DNA of 64,000 nt from Isoptericola sp. AK164 (GCF_029643425.1 NZ_CP119106.1:1922001-1986000); one strand, 5' to 3'; counted from the stretch's first letter, positions 55,014-63,963 are shown. Notes: generated by a model not told the origin, from the sequence alone. A program made the numbers and translations.

Positions 55014-55378
55014 TCGCCCGCCCGGGCGCGCAGCTCGTAGCGCGGGTTGAACATGGCGCGCCGCCCCTCACGGGTGGTCACCATGCCCTCGACGCGCAGC
55101 CGCCGGCCGGGCTGGATGCCGGCGATCTCGCGGCGGCCCAGCCAGATCAGGTCGATCGACCCGGAGCCGTCGTAGAGCTCGGCCTCCACGGTGGGGACCT
55201 TCTGGCGCGGGTGAAGGACCACCGACCGCAGGACCCCGGCGGCGGAGGCGCGGTGGCGGGGCGAGACGTCGGACAGGGCGGTGCACCCGCTGACCGCCGA
55301 GGCGGCGTGCCGTTCCTCGTCCGCGACCACGCTGTCCGTGGAGGCCAGCGCGGACCGGACCATGCTGCGCAGGGACAT
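55010..55378 (-). CDS. OB-fold nucleic-acid-binding protein
   Basis: The 122-residue protein has a short helical start, then an OB-fold: HRASAAGVLRSVVLHPRQKVPTVEAELYDGSGSIDLIWLGRREIAGIQPGRRLRVEGMV. This is the RecG-wedge / aspartyl-tRNA-synthetase type, suggesting single-stranded nucleic-acid binding. ATG 55378 lies one base after the DUF3710 stop. Actinobacterial genomes keep it between DUF3710 and DUF3159 genes, with no known role. Confidence 0.8.
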   Translation of the reverse strand: MSLRSMVRSALASTDSVVADEERHAASAVSGCTALSDVSPRHRASAAGVLRSVVLHPRQKVPTVEAELYDGSGSIDLIWLGRREIAGIQPGRRLRVEGMVTTREGRRAMFNPRYELRARAGE

Positions 55379-55379
55379 G

Positions 55380-56150
55380 TCAGCGCGTCTCGGTGATCTC
55401 GGGACCACGCGTGAGCGGGTCGAAGCTCGGGGTCTCGGGAGCCGTCCCGACCGGGCCGGCGGCGCCGTCGGCCGCCTGGGCACGCGTCTGCTCCGGCAGC
55501 GTCAGGGTGAGCAGGTCGCGCGGTGGGCGCGGGTTGCCGTCGCGCACGACCACGACGTTGGCGAACACCGACTCGAGCGGCTTGGCGGCCTCGGCGTCGA
55601 CGGCGGCCCGGCCGGAGAGCACGCCGCGCAGGAACCAGCGCGGGCCGTCGAACCCGATGAAGCGGGCGGGACGGACACCCGTGGTGCCCTCGGCCGTCTT
55701 GGCGGGGATGCGGGCCAGCAGCTCACGACCGAAGGTCCCGGGCACGTCGTCGACGGTGCCGCCCTGCTTGGTCAGCGACGCGGCGATCTCCTCGCGCACC
55801 TCGTCCCAGATACCCATCGTCTTCGGGGCGGCGAACGCCTGGACCTGCAGGACGGAGCCCTTGAGCGAGGCCGCCACGCCGGTGACCTTCTGCGACTTCT
55901 TGTCGACCTCCATGCGCAGCTGCAGCCCGGGCAGGACCGGCAGCCAGATGGCGCCGAGGTCGACCCGCGGGCCCATGGCCGAGACCTGGGAGGCGTCGAA
56001 GGGGCCGCGCCCGCTCGGGGTGCGGCTCTCGGTGCTCGCGTCGGCCCCGGCCGCTGCCGGGGAGTCGGCCGATGCCGAAGCGGTCGAGGTGTCCTCCGCG
56101 GGAGCGGACTCCGTCACCTTCGTCGACGCCTTGCGCCGGAACAGACCCAC
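55380..56150 (-). CDS. DUF3710 family protein
   Basis: The 256-residue protein starts MGLFRRK, has an Ala/Ser-rich acidic linker (about 15-60), and then the conserved DUF3710 core GPFDASQV, VDLGAIWLPVLPGLQLRMEVDKKSQKVTGV, QVQAFAAPKTMGIWDEVREEIAASL and GPRWFLRGVLSGRAA. Function is unknown. I chose GTG 56150 because AAGGAG lies 7 nt upstream and the protein then begins with the typical GLFRRK; the longer frame lacks a binding site. Confidence 0.88.
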   Translation of the reverse strand: MGLFRRKASTKVTESAPAEDTSTASASADSPAAAGADASTESRTPSGRGPFDASQVSAMGPRVDLGAIWLPVLPGLQLRMEVDKKSQKVTGVAASLKGSVLQVQAFAAPKTMGIWDEVREEIAASLTKQGGTVDDVPGTFGRELLARIPAKTAEGTTGVRPARFIGFDGPRWFLRGVLSGRAAVDAEAAKPLESVFANVVVVRDGNPRPPRDLLTLTLPEQTRAQAADGAAGPVGTAPETPSFDPLTRGPEITETR

Positions 56151-56243
56151 CAGGGAGCTCCTTGTCTCGTCGGTCGGCACGGCGCACCGCCGTACCTCGT
56201 GTCCAGGGTAGACCGCTGCCACAGCGGTCGGGAACCTCGCAGG

Positions 56244-56729
56244 TCAGCCCTGCGCGAAGCCCCCGCTCGACCCGAAGCCGCCGGTGTCGCGCTGCGAGCC
56301 GGGCAGCCGGTCGGCGACGAGGAACCGGGCGTGCTCGACGCGCTGGACGACGAGCTGGGCGATCCGGTCCCCGCGCCGCAGGCGGACGGTCTCGGCGGTG
56401 TCGGTGTTGGCCAGGACGACCTTGATCTCGCCGCGGTAGCCGGCGTCGATCGTCCCGGGGGCGTTGACGACGGTCACGCCGTGCTTCGCGGCCAGGCCCG
56501 ACCGGGGGTGGACGAACGCCGCGAACCCCTCGGGCAGCGCGATCGCCAGGCCGGTCGGCACGACGGCGCGGGCACCGGGAGCGAGGTCGACGTCGACCGT
56601 GGTGACCAGGTCGGCCCCGGCGTCGCCGGGGTGGGCGTACGACGGAGCGACCGCCTCGTCGTCGAGCAGCGTCACCAGCACGTCGAGCGTGGTCGGGTCG
56701 GTCACCGGGGGGCTCGCGTCATGAGGCAC
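56244..56729 (-). CDS. dut: Deoxyuridine 5'-triphosphate nucleotidohydrolase
   Basis: The 161-residue trimeric dUTPase hydrolyses dUTP to dUMP, keeping uracil out of DNA. All five motifs are present: PGDAGADL, HPRSGLAAKHG, GTIDAGYRGEIKV, RRGDRIAQLVV and the flexible C-terminal RDTGGFGSSGG with the Phe that stacks on uracil. GTG 56729 follows TAGGCT by 6 nt on the minus strand, another leaderless start. It is divergent from the DUF3093 gene with 43 bp between. Confidence 0.96.
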   Translation of the reverse strand: MPHDASPPVTDPTTLDVLVTLLDDEAVAPSYAHPGDAGADLVTTVDVDLAPGARAVVPTGLAIALPEGFAAFVHPRSGLAAKHGVTVVNAPGTIDAGYRGEIKVVLANTDTAETVRLRRGDRIAQLVVQRVEHARFLVADRLPGSQRDTGGFGSSGGFAQG

Positions 56730-56772
56730 TGGCGCAGCCTATCGGACGGCGCACACCTGCGATGATGGGGCC

Positions 56773-57270
56773 ATGAACGACGCGCCCGCCCCCTCGGAGA
56801 CCCCTGCGGGGTCCGCGCCTCCCCCGTTGTTCCGCGAGCGCCTCCTGCCCGGTCCTGGTGCCTGGGTCGCGGCGTTCGGGCTCGGCGTCATCGTCGCCGT
56901 CACGGTGCTGCCGCTGGCGCCGCTGGTCGCCCCGGGCGCCGGCGTGCTGGTGGCCGCGGCCGTGGTGGTCACGCTCGTGGCCACGGCCCCGGTGGTGGAG
57001 GTGACCGACGACGAGCTGCGCGCCGGGCCGGCCCGGGTGCCGGTGTCGATGCTCGGCGGGGTGGAGCCGATCTTCAGCGCGGAGGAGATGCGGACCGCCC
57101 TCGGCCCGGAGCTGGACGCCCGCGCGTACGTGTGCCTGCGCAGCTGGGCGCGCACGGGGCTGAAGGTGGGGCTGCGCGACCCGCTGGACCCGACCCCCTA
57201 CTGGCTGGTGTCCACGCGGCGGCCGGACGAGCTGGCGGACGCGCTCGTCCAGGCGGGGGCGGCGTCCTGA
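56773..57270 (+). CDS. DUF3093 family membrane protein
   Basis: The 165-residue protein has a Pro-rich N-terminus, FRERLLPGPGAWVAAFGLGVIVAVTVLPLAPLV with two membrane helices, then a soluble domain (VEVTDDELRAGPARVP and YVCLRSWARTGLKVGLRDPLDPTPYWLVSTRRPDELA). This is the layout of DUF3093, unknown in function and next to dut in actinobacteria. GATGAT lies 6 nt before ATG 56773. Confidence 0.87.
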   Translation: MNDAPAPSETPAGSAPPPLFRERLLPGPGAWVAAFGLGVIVAVTVLPLAPLVAPGAGVLVAAAVVVTLVATAPVVEVTDDELRAGPARVPVSMLGGVEPIFSAEEMRTALGPELDARAYVCLRSWARTGLKVGLRDPLDPTPYWLVSTRRPDELADALVQAGAAS

Positions 57271-57295
57271 GGCGGACGGCGGCCGGGCACGACGA

Positions 57296-57324
57296 AGGCC
57301 GTCACGTCGAGGACATGACGGCCT
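57296..57324. terminator. Hairpin between the convergent DUF3093 and DUF4193 genes
   Basis: AGGCCGTCA (57296-57304) and TGACGGCCT (57316-57324) pair perfectly over 9 bp with an 11-nt loop and can serve both strands. Confidence 0.65.
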
Positions 57325-57372
57325 GAGTCTCGGGGTGCCGGGTCGAGCCCGTCCGGGAGTGCGCGGGTGCGA

Positions 57373-57672
57373 TCAGGCCGCGCACTCCGTGCAGACCATC
57401 TGACCCTTCTTCTCGTAGGCCAGCTGGCTGCGGTGGTGGACGAGGAAGCAGCTCGAGCACGTGAACTCGTCCGCCTGACGAGGCAGCACGCGCACCGCGA
57501 GCTCTTCTCCGGACAGGTCGGCGCCGGGAAGCTCGAATCCTTCCGCGGCCTCCGTCTCGTCCTCGTCGACGACACCCGAAGACTTGTCGGAGCGGCGGGC
57601 CTGGAGCTCCTGGATCGAGTCCTGGTCGCCCTCGTCCTCGTTCTTGCGGGGTGCGTCGTAGTCGGTTGCCAT
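57373..57672 (-). CDS. DUF4193 family zinc-ribbon-like protein
   Basis: The 99-residue protein starts ATDYDAPRKNEDEGDQDSIQEL and ends FTCSSCFLVHHRSQLA and MVCTECAA. The two Cys-x2-Cys pairs should bind one zinc ion, as in other DUF4193 proteins, which are small, abundant and conserved in actinobacteria but of unknown function. It has an acidic middle that suggests contact with a basic partner. Between 57673 and 57865 only promoter-like sequence (CATTATCA on the minus strand) is seen. Confidence 0.9.
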   Translation of the reverse strand: MATDYDAPRKNEDEGDQDSIQELQARRSDKSSGVVDEDETEAAEGFELPGADLSGEELAVRVLPRQADEFTCSSCFLVHHRSQLAYEKKGQMVCTECAA

Positions 57673-57865
57673 CTGTGGTGTCACGCTCCGTGGAGTCGGT
57701 GTCGGTACGCGCTGATAATGCTCACCGCTCAGGTTTTGTTCCCGTTCGGCCCACGGATTGTGCACCATCCGCGCCGGGCTCGCGACACCTGTTCGTGTCG
57801 CGCCGGTCACATGCCCCCTGACCGGCGCAAACAGTACGGTTCACCCTGCGCGAACGCAAGACGGA

Positions 57866-58696
57866 TCAGGCGCCCGCTTCCTCGAGCAGCGCGACCAGCT
57901 CGGCCTGCCGCGCGGGCGTGCCGACGGCGGTCATCCGTCGGGTGGCCGGGTCGCCGTGCAGCCCGCTCACGGCGGCACCCGCCTCGGCGGCGATGAGCCC
58001 TCCGGCCGCCATGTCCCACGGGTTGAGACCGCGTTCGTAGTAGAGGTCGAGCCGCCCCTCGGCGACCAGGCACAGGTCGACGGCGGCGGAGCCCAGCCGG
58101 CGGATGTCGCGCACCTGCGGCAGCACGTGGGTCAGCACACGCGCCTGCTCGGCCCGCTGGGCGGCCTGGTAGCCGAACCCGGTGCCGACCAGGCTGGTCG
58201 CGAGGGAGTCGGGGCGGCGCACCTGCACCGGCGTCCCGTCGCGCTCGGCGCCCTGGCCGCGCGCCCCGGTCCACGTCGCCCCGTCGACCACGGAGTGCAC
58301 GGCCCCGGCCAGCGGCGTCCAGACCGCGGGGTCGGGGTCACCGGCGACGACGGCGACCGAGATCGCGTACGAGGCGACTCCGTAGAGGTAGTTGACGGTG
58401 CCGTCGATCGGGTCGAGCACCCACGTCAGTCCGCTCGTGCCGGCGACGTCGTCGCCCTCCTCGCCCAGGATCGCGTCGTCCGGCCGGCGGTCGGCGATCC
58501 GGCGGCGCAGCAGCTCCTCCACCGAGCGGTCCATCGCGGTGACGGGGTCGACGTCGGTGGACTTGGTGGCGGCCACCTCGACCCGGTCGGGCCGGCCGCC
58601 CCGCACGACGGCCCCCGCCTCCACGGCGAGGGCGCGGGCCAGGGCGCGCAGGTCGGTGATCTCGGACGCGGACGGCAGGGCGGGTGCGATGCTCAC
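57866..58696 (-). CDS. Inositol-1-monophosphatase family protein
   Basis: The 276-residue Mg-dependent phosphatase has ATKSTDVDPVTAMDRSVEELL, the first metal block ILGEEGDD, the core WVLDPIDGTVNYLYG and the C-terminal LNPWDMAAGGLIAAEAGA. Substrates in this family include inositol phosphate, histidinol phosphate and FBP; M. tuberculosis SuhB (Rv2701c) sits at the same place by recollection. Inositol phosphatase activity would fit the mycothiol and phosphatidylinositol needs of actinobacteria. GTG 58696 has CAGGAT 6 nt upstream. Confidence 0.87.
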   Translation of the reverse strand: MSIAPALPSASEITDLRALARALAVEAGAVVRGGRPDRVEVAATKSTDVDPVTAMDRSVEELLRRRIADRRPDDAILGEEGDDVAGTSGLTWVLDPIDGTVNYLYGVASYAISVAVVAGDPDPAVWTPLAGAVHSVVDGATWTGARGQGAERDGTPVQVRRPDSLATSLVGTGFGYQAAQRAEQARVLTHVLPQVRDIRRLGSAAVDLCLVAEGRLDLYYERGLNPWDMAAGGLIAAEAGAAVSGLHGDPATRRMTAVGTPARQAELVALLEEAGA

Positions 58697-58812
58697 CCGC
58701 CCATCCTGCCCGATCCGCGGCACACCGGCGGCACCTGCCCGTCGCACGGCGCCGACGGTGGCACGCTCGACGGAGCAGGCCCGCCGCGCGGGCGGGCGGC
58801 GAAGGAGGAACC

Positions 58813-60219
58813 ATGGCAGAGCTCGAGCTCGTGACGCTGCACGAGGACGCCGAGCGCCTGGTCCTGCGCGGGCCGGACGGCACCGAGCACACGCTCGCGA
58901 TCTCCGAGGCGCTCCGTGCCGCCGTCCGGCGGGACCGGCCCCGGACCGAGGCGCTCCAGGCCCAGTCGGAGACCCCGCTGCGCCCGCGCGAGCTGCAGGC
59001 CCGGCTGCGGGCGGGGGCCACGGTCGAGGACCTGGCCGCCGAGTCGGGCCTCCCCCTGGAGCACGTGCGCCGCTACGAGTGGCCCGTCGCGGCCGAGCGC
59101 GACCACGTCATCAGCCAGGTCCGCAACCATCGCGTCGACCCGGAGGGCGACGCGACACTCGGCGACCTCGCCGACGACCGCCTCGCCGCACGCGACGTGG
59201 ACACCGCCGAGACCGTCTGGAGCGCCCGCCGCACGGGCACCGCCCCCTGGCACGTGGAGGTCCGGTTCACGGCCGGGGGTCGCGAGCGCAGCGCGGCGTG
59301 GACCTTTGACCCGCGCGGTCGCGCCGTGACCGCGGTCGACGACGAGGCGCGGTGGCTGGGGCAGCCGGACGACCCGGTCTCCCCCGAGATCCTCGGCATC
59401 CCGGCGGGCGCCGACCGCCGCACCCGCCCGTCCCCGACCCCGGACGCCGCCTCGGAGGCGACGGCGCTGCTCCTGGACGACCTGGCCGGACGCCGCGGGC
59501 ACCGGACGCCGCGCTCGCGCCCGGCCCCGCGACCGGGTGAGCAGGAGCTGCCGCTGGGCCTGGAACCGGAGCACGGCGCGCGGCCGCCGGAGGACGACGG
59601 CGCCAGCGTGGTCGACCTCGGTGCCCGCCGCGACGCGCACCGCTCCTCACGGACCGACAGCGCCTCCTCCGCGCCGGACACCCCCGCGGCGTCGGAGGCG
59701 TCCGAACGGCGGGACCGCGCCGAGGACGCCGACGACTCCGACGAACCCGACCGACCCGCGCCCGCACCACCGGCGCCCGGCGACGGGCGGGCCGAGGACC
59801 GTAGGCCCGAGGACGAGGCCCCCGACGAGGCGGCGCCCGGCGCGGAGACGGCCGGAGCGGAGACGGCCGAGAACGACGCGCACGACGAGGGCACGGACCA
59901 GGGCGCCCCGGACGAGGACGGGCCCGCCCCGCGCTCGGGACCGGTGCCGGTCCCCGCGCCGGTCCCCGGACCCGCACCCCGCCCGGCCGCTCCGGACTCG
60001 GCACGCGCGGACAGCACGTCGGACGACGCCGGGCCCGAGGCGTCTGCCCCGGCGGGATCCGCGTCGTCGAGCGGGTCGGCCCCCGAGCGCGAGGCCGCGG
60101 CGGGGACCGGGACGGACGACGCCCCGCCGCCCCGCCCGCGGCGCGGTGCCCGCAAGGGACGGGCCCCGATGCCGAGCTGGGACGAGATCGTCTTCGGCGG
60201 CGCCCGGCCCTCCTCCTGA
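58813..60219 (+). CDS. sepH: Septation protein SepH
   Basis: The 468-residue protein has the conserved SepH N-terminus (DUF3071, about 1-190): LELVTLHEDAERLVLRGPDG, EHTLAISEALRAAVRRD, a helix-turn-helix-like RAGATVEDLAAESGLPLEHVRRYEWPVAAERDHVI. A roughly 230-residue Ala/Pro/Asp/Glu-rich disordered stretch follows, then the short conserved C-terminal motif RAPMPSWDEIVFGGAR. SepH binds FtsZ and promotes filament assembly at cell division in actinobacteria. GGAGG 6 nt before ATG 58813 sets the start. Confidence 0.93.
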   Translation: MAELELVTLHEDAERLVLRGPDGTEHTLAISEALRAAVRRDRPRTEALQAQSETPLRPRELQARLRAGATVEDLAAESGLPLEHVRRYEWPVAAERDHVISQVRNHRVDPEGDATLGDLADDRLAARDVDTAETVWSARRTGTAPWHVEVRFTAGGRERSAAWTFDPRGRAVTAVDDEARWLGQPDDPVSPEILGIPAGADRRTRPSPTPDAASEATALLLDDLAGRRGHRTPRSRPAPRPGEQELPLGLEPEHGARPPEDDGASVVDLGARRDAHRSSRTDSASSAPDTPAASEASERRDRAEDADDSDEPDRPAPAPPAPGDGRAEDRRPEDEAPDEAAPGAETAGAETAENDAHDEGTDQGAPDEDGPAPRSGPVPVPAPVPGPAPRPAAPDSARADSTSDDAGPEASAPAGSASSSGSAPEREAAAGTGTDDAPPPRPRRGARKGRAPMPSWDEIVFGGARPSS

Positions 60220-60244
60220 GCCGACCTGAGCCGACCTGAGCCGA
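60215..60244. repeat. Three tandem copies of a 10-bp unit at the sepH stop
   Basis: CCTGAGCCGA is repeated exactly three times. The sepH TGA lies in the first copy, and each copy places a TGA in a different frame, so any readthrough would be stopped at once. Confidence 0.8.
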
Positions 60245-60248
60245 CGGG

Positions 60249-60890
60249 TCAGCGCACGTCGAGGAAGCCGTCGGCGGGGGCGAGCCGCCGGGCGACACCG
60301 GCGGTCATGCGGCGCATGTGGTGGCGCCGGCACAGCACCTCGTAGGCGACCTCGGCGGCCGAGCTGACGTCCCCGACGACGACCTGGTCGCCCGCGACGA
60401 CCATCACCCCGCCGACCGTGCGCGCGTTGTGGGTGGCGCGCGCCCCGCACCAGCACAGTGTCTGCACCTGCAGGGCCTCGAGGCGGTCGGCGAGCTCGAC
60501 CAGCCGGGCCGACCCCGGGAACAGCCGGGAGCGGAAGTCGGCGGTGATCCCGAACGCGAAGACGTCGATCTCGGTCTCGTCGACGAGCCGTGCGAGCTGC
60601 TCGACCTGCTCCGGGGAGTAGAACTGCGCCTCGTCGCACACGAGGTAGTCCACCAGGTGCCCGCGCTGGCGCTCGGCGGAGATCTCGTCCCAGAAGTCGG
60701 TGTCGTCGCCGACCTCGCGCGCCTCGACCTCGAGGCCCAGCCGGGAGGAGATCCGTGCCGCCCCGGCCCGGTCGTTGCGGGTGTAGATCAGCCCGTGGCG
60801 GCCCCGCGCGCGATGGTTGTAGTCGGTCTGCAGGGCCAGCGTCGACTTGCCGCTGTCCATGGTCCCGGAGAAGAAGACGAGCTCGGCCAT
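60249..60890 (-). CDS. tdk: Thymidine kinase (type II)
   Basis: The 213-residue salvage enzyme has the P-loop FFSGTMDSGKSTLALQ, the acidic catalytic block YLVCDEAQFY, the lasso region and a zinc site with CWCGARATHNAR and YEVLCRRHH. It phosphorylates thymidine (and deoxyuridine). CAGGAT lies 7 nt before ATG 60890. It is convergent with sepH across the tandem repeats. Confidence 0.94.
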   Translation of the reverse strand: MAELVFFSGTMDSGKSTLALQTDYNHRARGRHGLIYTRNDRAGAARISSRLGLEVEAREVGDDTDFWDEISAERQRGHLVDYLVCDEAQFYSPEQVEQLARLVDETEIDVFAFGITADFRSRLFPGSARLVELADRLEALQVQTLCWCGARATHNARTVGGVMVVAGDQVVVGDVSSAAEVAYEVLCRRHHMRRMTAGVARRLAPADGFLDVR

Positions 60891-60926
60891 GCCCCCGATC
60901 CTGTCAGACGCGGGGCAGGCGGGGGC

Positions 60927-62099
60927 TCAACGGGGTCCGACGGCGTCCCGGGCGGCCCGGGCCCGGCGCACGGCGTGCGGCAGGACGGCCAGCAGGGGCA
61001 GCGCCGCGACGCCGAGCCCCGCGCTGACCCCGACGCCCTGCGCGACGAACCCGACGCCGAGCGACCCGGCGCCCGTGCCGCCGTCGTAGGCGATGTTCCA
61101 GGCCGCGCTGGCCGTGCCGGTGCCGCCGGGGCCCGCGTCCCGGAACATCAGGACGAGCGTGTCGTTCTGCAGGGCGCCGAACCCGAGCCCGTACAGCAGC
61201 CCGGCGGCGGACGCGGCGACGAGGGCGAGGCCGCCGTCCAGCGCGCCGGCCGCGAGGGCGATCCCGAGCGTGCCGACCGCGCAGGCACCGATCGCCAGGG
61301 GCAGCAGGCCACCGACCCCCTCGGAGTCGGCCCGCACCCCGGCCCACCACCGGCCGACCGTCATCGTGACGCTGACGGCCAGCAGCACGGCCGACGCCGT
61401 CACGGCCGGGAAGGCCAGCGGGACGAAGGACGTGGCGCCGCCGAAGGCCACCGAGGCCACCAGCAGCAGGACTCCCGAGCCGGCCAGGGTCCGGTAGCGC
61501 ACGGGCTCCGCGGGTTCGGCGGCGTGCGCGGGGGCGTCGTCCGCACCGGCCGGGCGGCCGCTCTCGCGGATGCCGAGCAGGACGACCGCGCCCAGCACGC
61601 CGACGCCGCCGGTGGCGGCGAAGACGACGGCGAAGCCGAGGTGCTCGGCGGCCCACACCCCGATGGGCAGCAGCAGGGCCTGCGGGACGCCGATGGCCAC
61701 GCCGTAGGCCCCGAGGCTGCGCCCCCGCCGCTCCGGCGGGACGAGCTCGGCGACCAGGGCGCTGCCGGCCACGACGAACATCCCGAAGCCGACGCCGCGC
61801 ACCGCGGAGACCGCCAGGACCCAGGCCACGTCCGAGGAGAGCAGGTAGGCGAAGGTGGGCGCGCCGAGCAGCAGGGCGCCCAGCACCGAGGCCCACCGCA
61901 GCGTCATCACGCGCAGCAGGCGCGGCATGGCGAGCTGGACCGCGACGGTCGCCCCCATCAGCACCCCGGTGGTCGCCCCGACGCCGCCCGACCCGGCGCC
62001 GCCGTCGGCGGCCCACAGTGGCACCACGGACAGCAGCGGGGCGAAGCCCGCGAAGGCGGCGGCCGTGCCCCAGAGCAGGAGCAGGAAGTCGCGGCGCAT
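60927..62099 (-). CDS. MFS transporter, 12 helices
   Basis: The 390-residue protein has twelve hydrophobic segments. Motif A-like sequence AMPRLLRVMTLRWASVLGA follows helix 2, VRGVGFGMFVVAGSALVAELVPPERRGRSLGAYG is characteristic of sugar or drug MFS exporters, and GALQNDTLVLMFRDAGPGG lies near the end. The substrate is unknown. ATG 62099 is 2 nt after the phosphatase stop; GTG 62105, overlapping that stop, is an alternative. It is the last gene of the DUF5998 - phosphatase - MFS unit. Confidence 0.82.
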   Translation of the reverse strand: MRRDFLLLLWGTAAAFAGFAPLLSVVPLWAADGGAGSGGVGATTGVLMGATVAVQLAMPRLLRVMTLRWASVLGALLLGAPTFAYLLSSDVAWVLAVSAVRGVGFGMFVVAGSALVAELVPPERRGRSLGAYGVAIGVPQALLLPIGVWAAEHLGFAVVFAATGGVGVLGAVVLLGIRESGRPAGADDAPAHAAEPAEPVRYRTLAGSGVLLLVASVAFGGATSFVPLAFPAVTASAVLLAVSVTMTVGRWWAGVRADSEGVGGLLPLAIGACAVGTLGIALAAGALDGGLALVAASAAGLLYGLGFGALQNDTLVLMFRDAGPGGTGTASAAWNIAYDGGTGAGSLGVGFVAQGVGVSAGLGVAALPLLAVLPHAVRRARAARDAVGPR

Positions 62100-62101
62100 C
62101 C

Positions 62102-63316
62102 TCACCCGCCCGCGACGAGGAGGGGGACCACCATCTCGGTCTCGGTGAGCGAGCCGTGCACGCCCGGCATGTGCCGCGCGGCGGCCGGGTGCAGGCGGGA
62201 GTCGACGACGGTGGCCCGGCCGCGGGCGGCCGCGAGCACGTCCCCGACGATCGGTCGCACGTGGTCGGCCACCGGGCCGAACCACCCGGCCTCGACGGCG
62301 GCCTGGCCGGTGACCACCACCGCGTCGTCGCCCAGCTCGTCGGCCCAGCGTTCGGCGACCCGGCCGACGTCGGCGCCCGGCGTGGTGTAGACGTGCGTCA
62401 TGCGCGGCTCGCCGCCCAGCAGCGCGACGTCGGCGGCGAGCGCGGGGTTCGTGGCGACGTCGTGCTGCGCCTCGAGGTCGGAGGTGACCTGGCCGTGGTC
62501 GGCGGTGACGAGCACGAGGGTGCCGCGCGGCGCGGACCGCACCAGGCGCCGCAGCTCGGCGTCGGTGTCCTCCAGGGCGTCGCCCCACTGCCAGGAGTCG
62601 GGGCCGTGCTGGTGGCCGACCTTGTCGACCTCGCCCTGGTACAGGTACACCAGACCGTCGTCGCGCAGCGCCGTCAGCGTCGCGTCGACACGGTCGGCGA
62701 ACGTCTCGGCCACCACGTACCGGGGACCGCGCAGCCCCGCCCGCGTCATGCCGGAACCGGCGAACTTGCGCGGCCCCGGCGACACGACGCTGACGCCGGC
62801 GCCGGCCTGCTCCAGGACAGTCGGCTGGCGCTGCAGGACGGCGGGGTCGACGGCCAGCGGGGCGGACGTCTTCGTGCCCGGTCGGTAGGGGTCGGACTGC
62901 TCGGTCCACGAGACCATCGTGGCCAGCCCGCCGGTGTCCGGGTTGCGCTGGGTGTAGCCCAGCATCCCGGTCAGCCCCGGGCTCGTCCCGGTGCCGAGCG
63001 TGGCCAGGGCGGACGCCGTCGTCGACGGGAAGCACGTCGTCAGCGACCGCGCCTCGGGCAGCAGGCCGCGCAGGAACGGCGCGTGGCCCCCGCGCTCGGC
63101 GAGGTTGTGCACGCCGAGCCCGTCGACGAGCACGACGACGACGCGCCGCGCGGCGGGCAGGCCGAGGGCGGCGGCCGCGTCCGCCGAGCGCAGCCCGGTG
63201 GCCGTGGACAGGTCCAGGCCCAGGGCGCCGGCCGCGGCGGGCAGCACCGCGGCGAGCGAGTCCGCGCCGTAGGTCGGCGTGACGAGGGAGTCCGGGAGGT
63301 CGAGCGCCGCCGTCAT
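62102..63316 (-). CDS. Nucleotide pyrophosphatase/phosphodiesterase family protein (alkaline-phosphatase fold)
   Basis: The 404-residue protein has the metal site of the alkaline-phosphatase superfamily: RVVVVLVDGLGVHNL with the first Asp, CFPSTTASALATL with the nucleophilic Thr, YQGEVDKVGHQHG and VLVTADHGQV with Asp and His. No signal peptide is apparent, so it is probably cytoplasmic. It overlaps the DUF5998 gene by 4 bp. Substrate may be a nucleotide or phosphodiester. Confidence 0.88.
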   Translation of the reverse strand: MTAALDLPDSLVTPTYGADSLAAVLPAAAGALGLDLSTATGLRSADAAAALGLPAARRVVVVLVDGLGVHNLAERGGHAPFLRGLLPEARSLTTCFPSTTASALATLGTGTSPGLTGMLGYTQRNPDTGGLATMVSWTEQSDPYRPGTKTSAPLAVDPAVLQRQPTVLEQAGAGVSVVSPGPRKFAGSGMTRAGLRGPRYVVAETFADRVDATLTALRDDGLVYLYQGEVDKVGHQHGPDSWQWGDALEDTDAELRRLVRSAPRGTLVLVTADHGQVTSDLEAQHDVATNPALAADVALLGGEPRMTHVYTTPGADVGRVAERWADELGDDAVVVTGQAAVEAGWFGPVADHVRPIVGDVLAAARGRATVVDSRLHPAAARHMPGVHGSLTETEMVVPLLVAGG

Positions 63317-63915
63317 CGCGAGGAGCGCCCGCTGACGCCGGTGGCGGCGGACAGCTGGCGCGCGAAGTCCACCGCGCGGCGCACGGCGTCCGCGCCCTCG
63401 GCGGCCGAGCTGACGCGCACCACGACGTCGTCGGGGGTGAGCTGGCCGGTCAGGCCGTGGTCGGCCTCGCAGCTCGGGTCGGCGCACTGCGCCGGCTCCA
63501 GGTCGATCCGCGCGACGGCGCCCCACCCGATGGCGAGGTTCAGCTCGGCGGCGCTGTCACCGGGGCGGTGGTCGGCCGGCTCGGCGACGATGTGGGTCAG
63601 CGCGACCGAGCGGATCTCGGGCAGCGGCACGGCCTCGGTGGTGGCGGCGGCCGAGGACGGGTTGGCCGCGTCGCCCTCGTGGTCGTCGACGTGCGCGGCC
63701 ACGAGCCGGGTGGGGGTGAGCGCCAGCACGGTCAGGTGGCGGCGCACCTGGCTGTCGAACGTCGTCTCGGCCTGGACCAGGTGCGCCAGGACCGGCTCGT
63801 CCGCGAGCGCGACGTCCAGGACGTCGGTCACCAGGTCGGGGTAGTACCCGGCGCGGTAGACGTGGGCACCGAGCTCGTCACGAAGGTTCTTGCGTGTGGT
63901 CGCGGAAGGCACCAT
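63313..63915 (-). CDS. DUF5998 family protein
   Basis: The 200-residue protein starts TRKNLRDELGAHVYRAGYYPDLVTDVLDVALADEPVLAHLVQAETTFDSQVRRHLTVL, which is the conserved start of DUF5998, and has DPSCEADHGLTGQLTPDDVVVRVS with a Cys pair further upstream in QCADPSC. The family is restricted to actinobacteria, is of unknown function, and is usually next to the phosphodiesterase gene that follows it here. It heads the three-gene unit. Confidence 0.85.
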   Translation of the reverse strand: MVPSATTRKNLRDELGAHVYRAGYYPDLVTDVLDVALADEPVLAHLVQAETTFDSQVRRHLTVLALTPTRLVAAHVDDHEGDAANPSSAAATTEAVPLPEIRSVALTHIVAEPADHRPGDSAAELNLAIGWGAVARIDLEPAQCADPSCEADHGLTGQLTPDDVVVRVSSAAEGADAVRRAVDFARQLSAATGVSGRSSR

Positions 63916-63963
63916 GGCATTGTCCCACTGTTCGGTCCCGGTGCGACGCCGTCGCGGCGCCGC

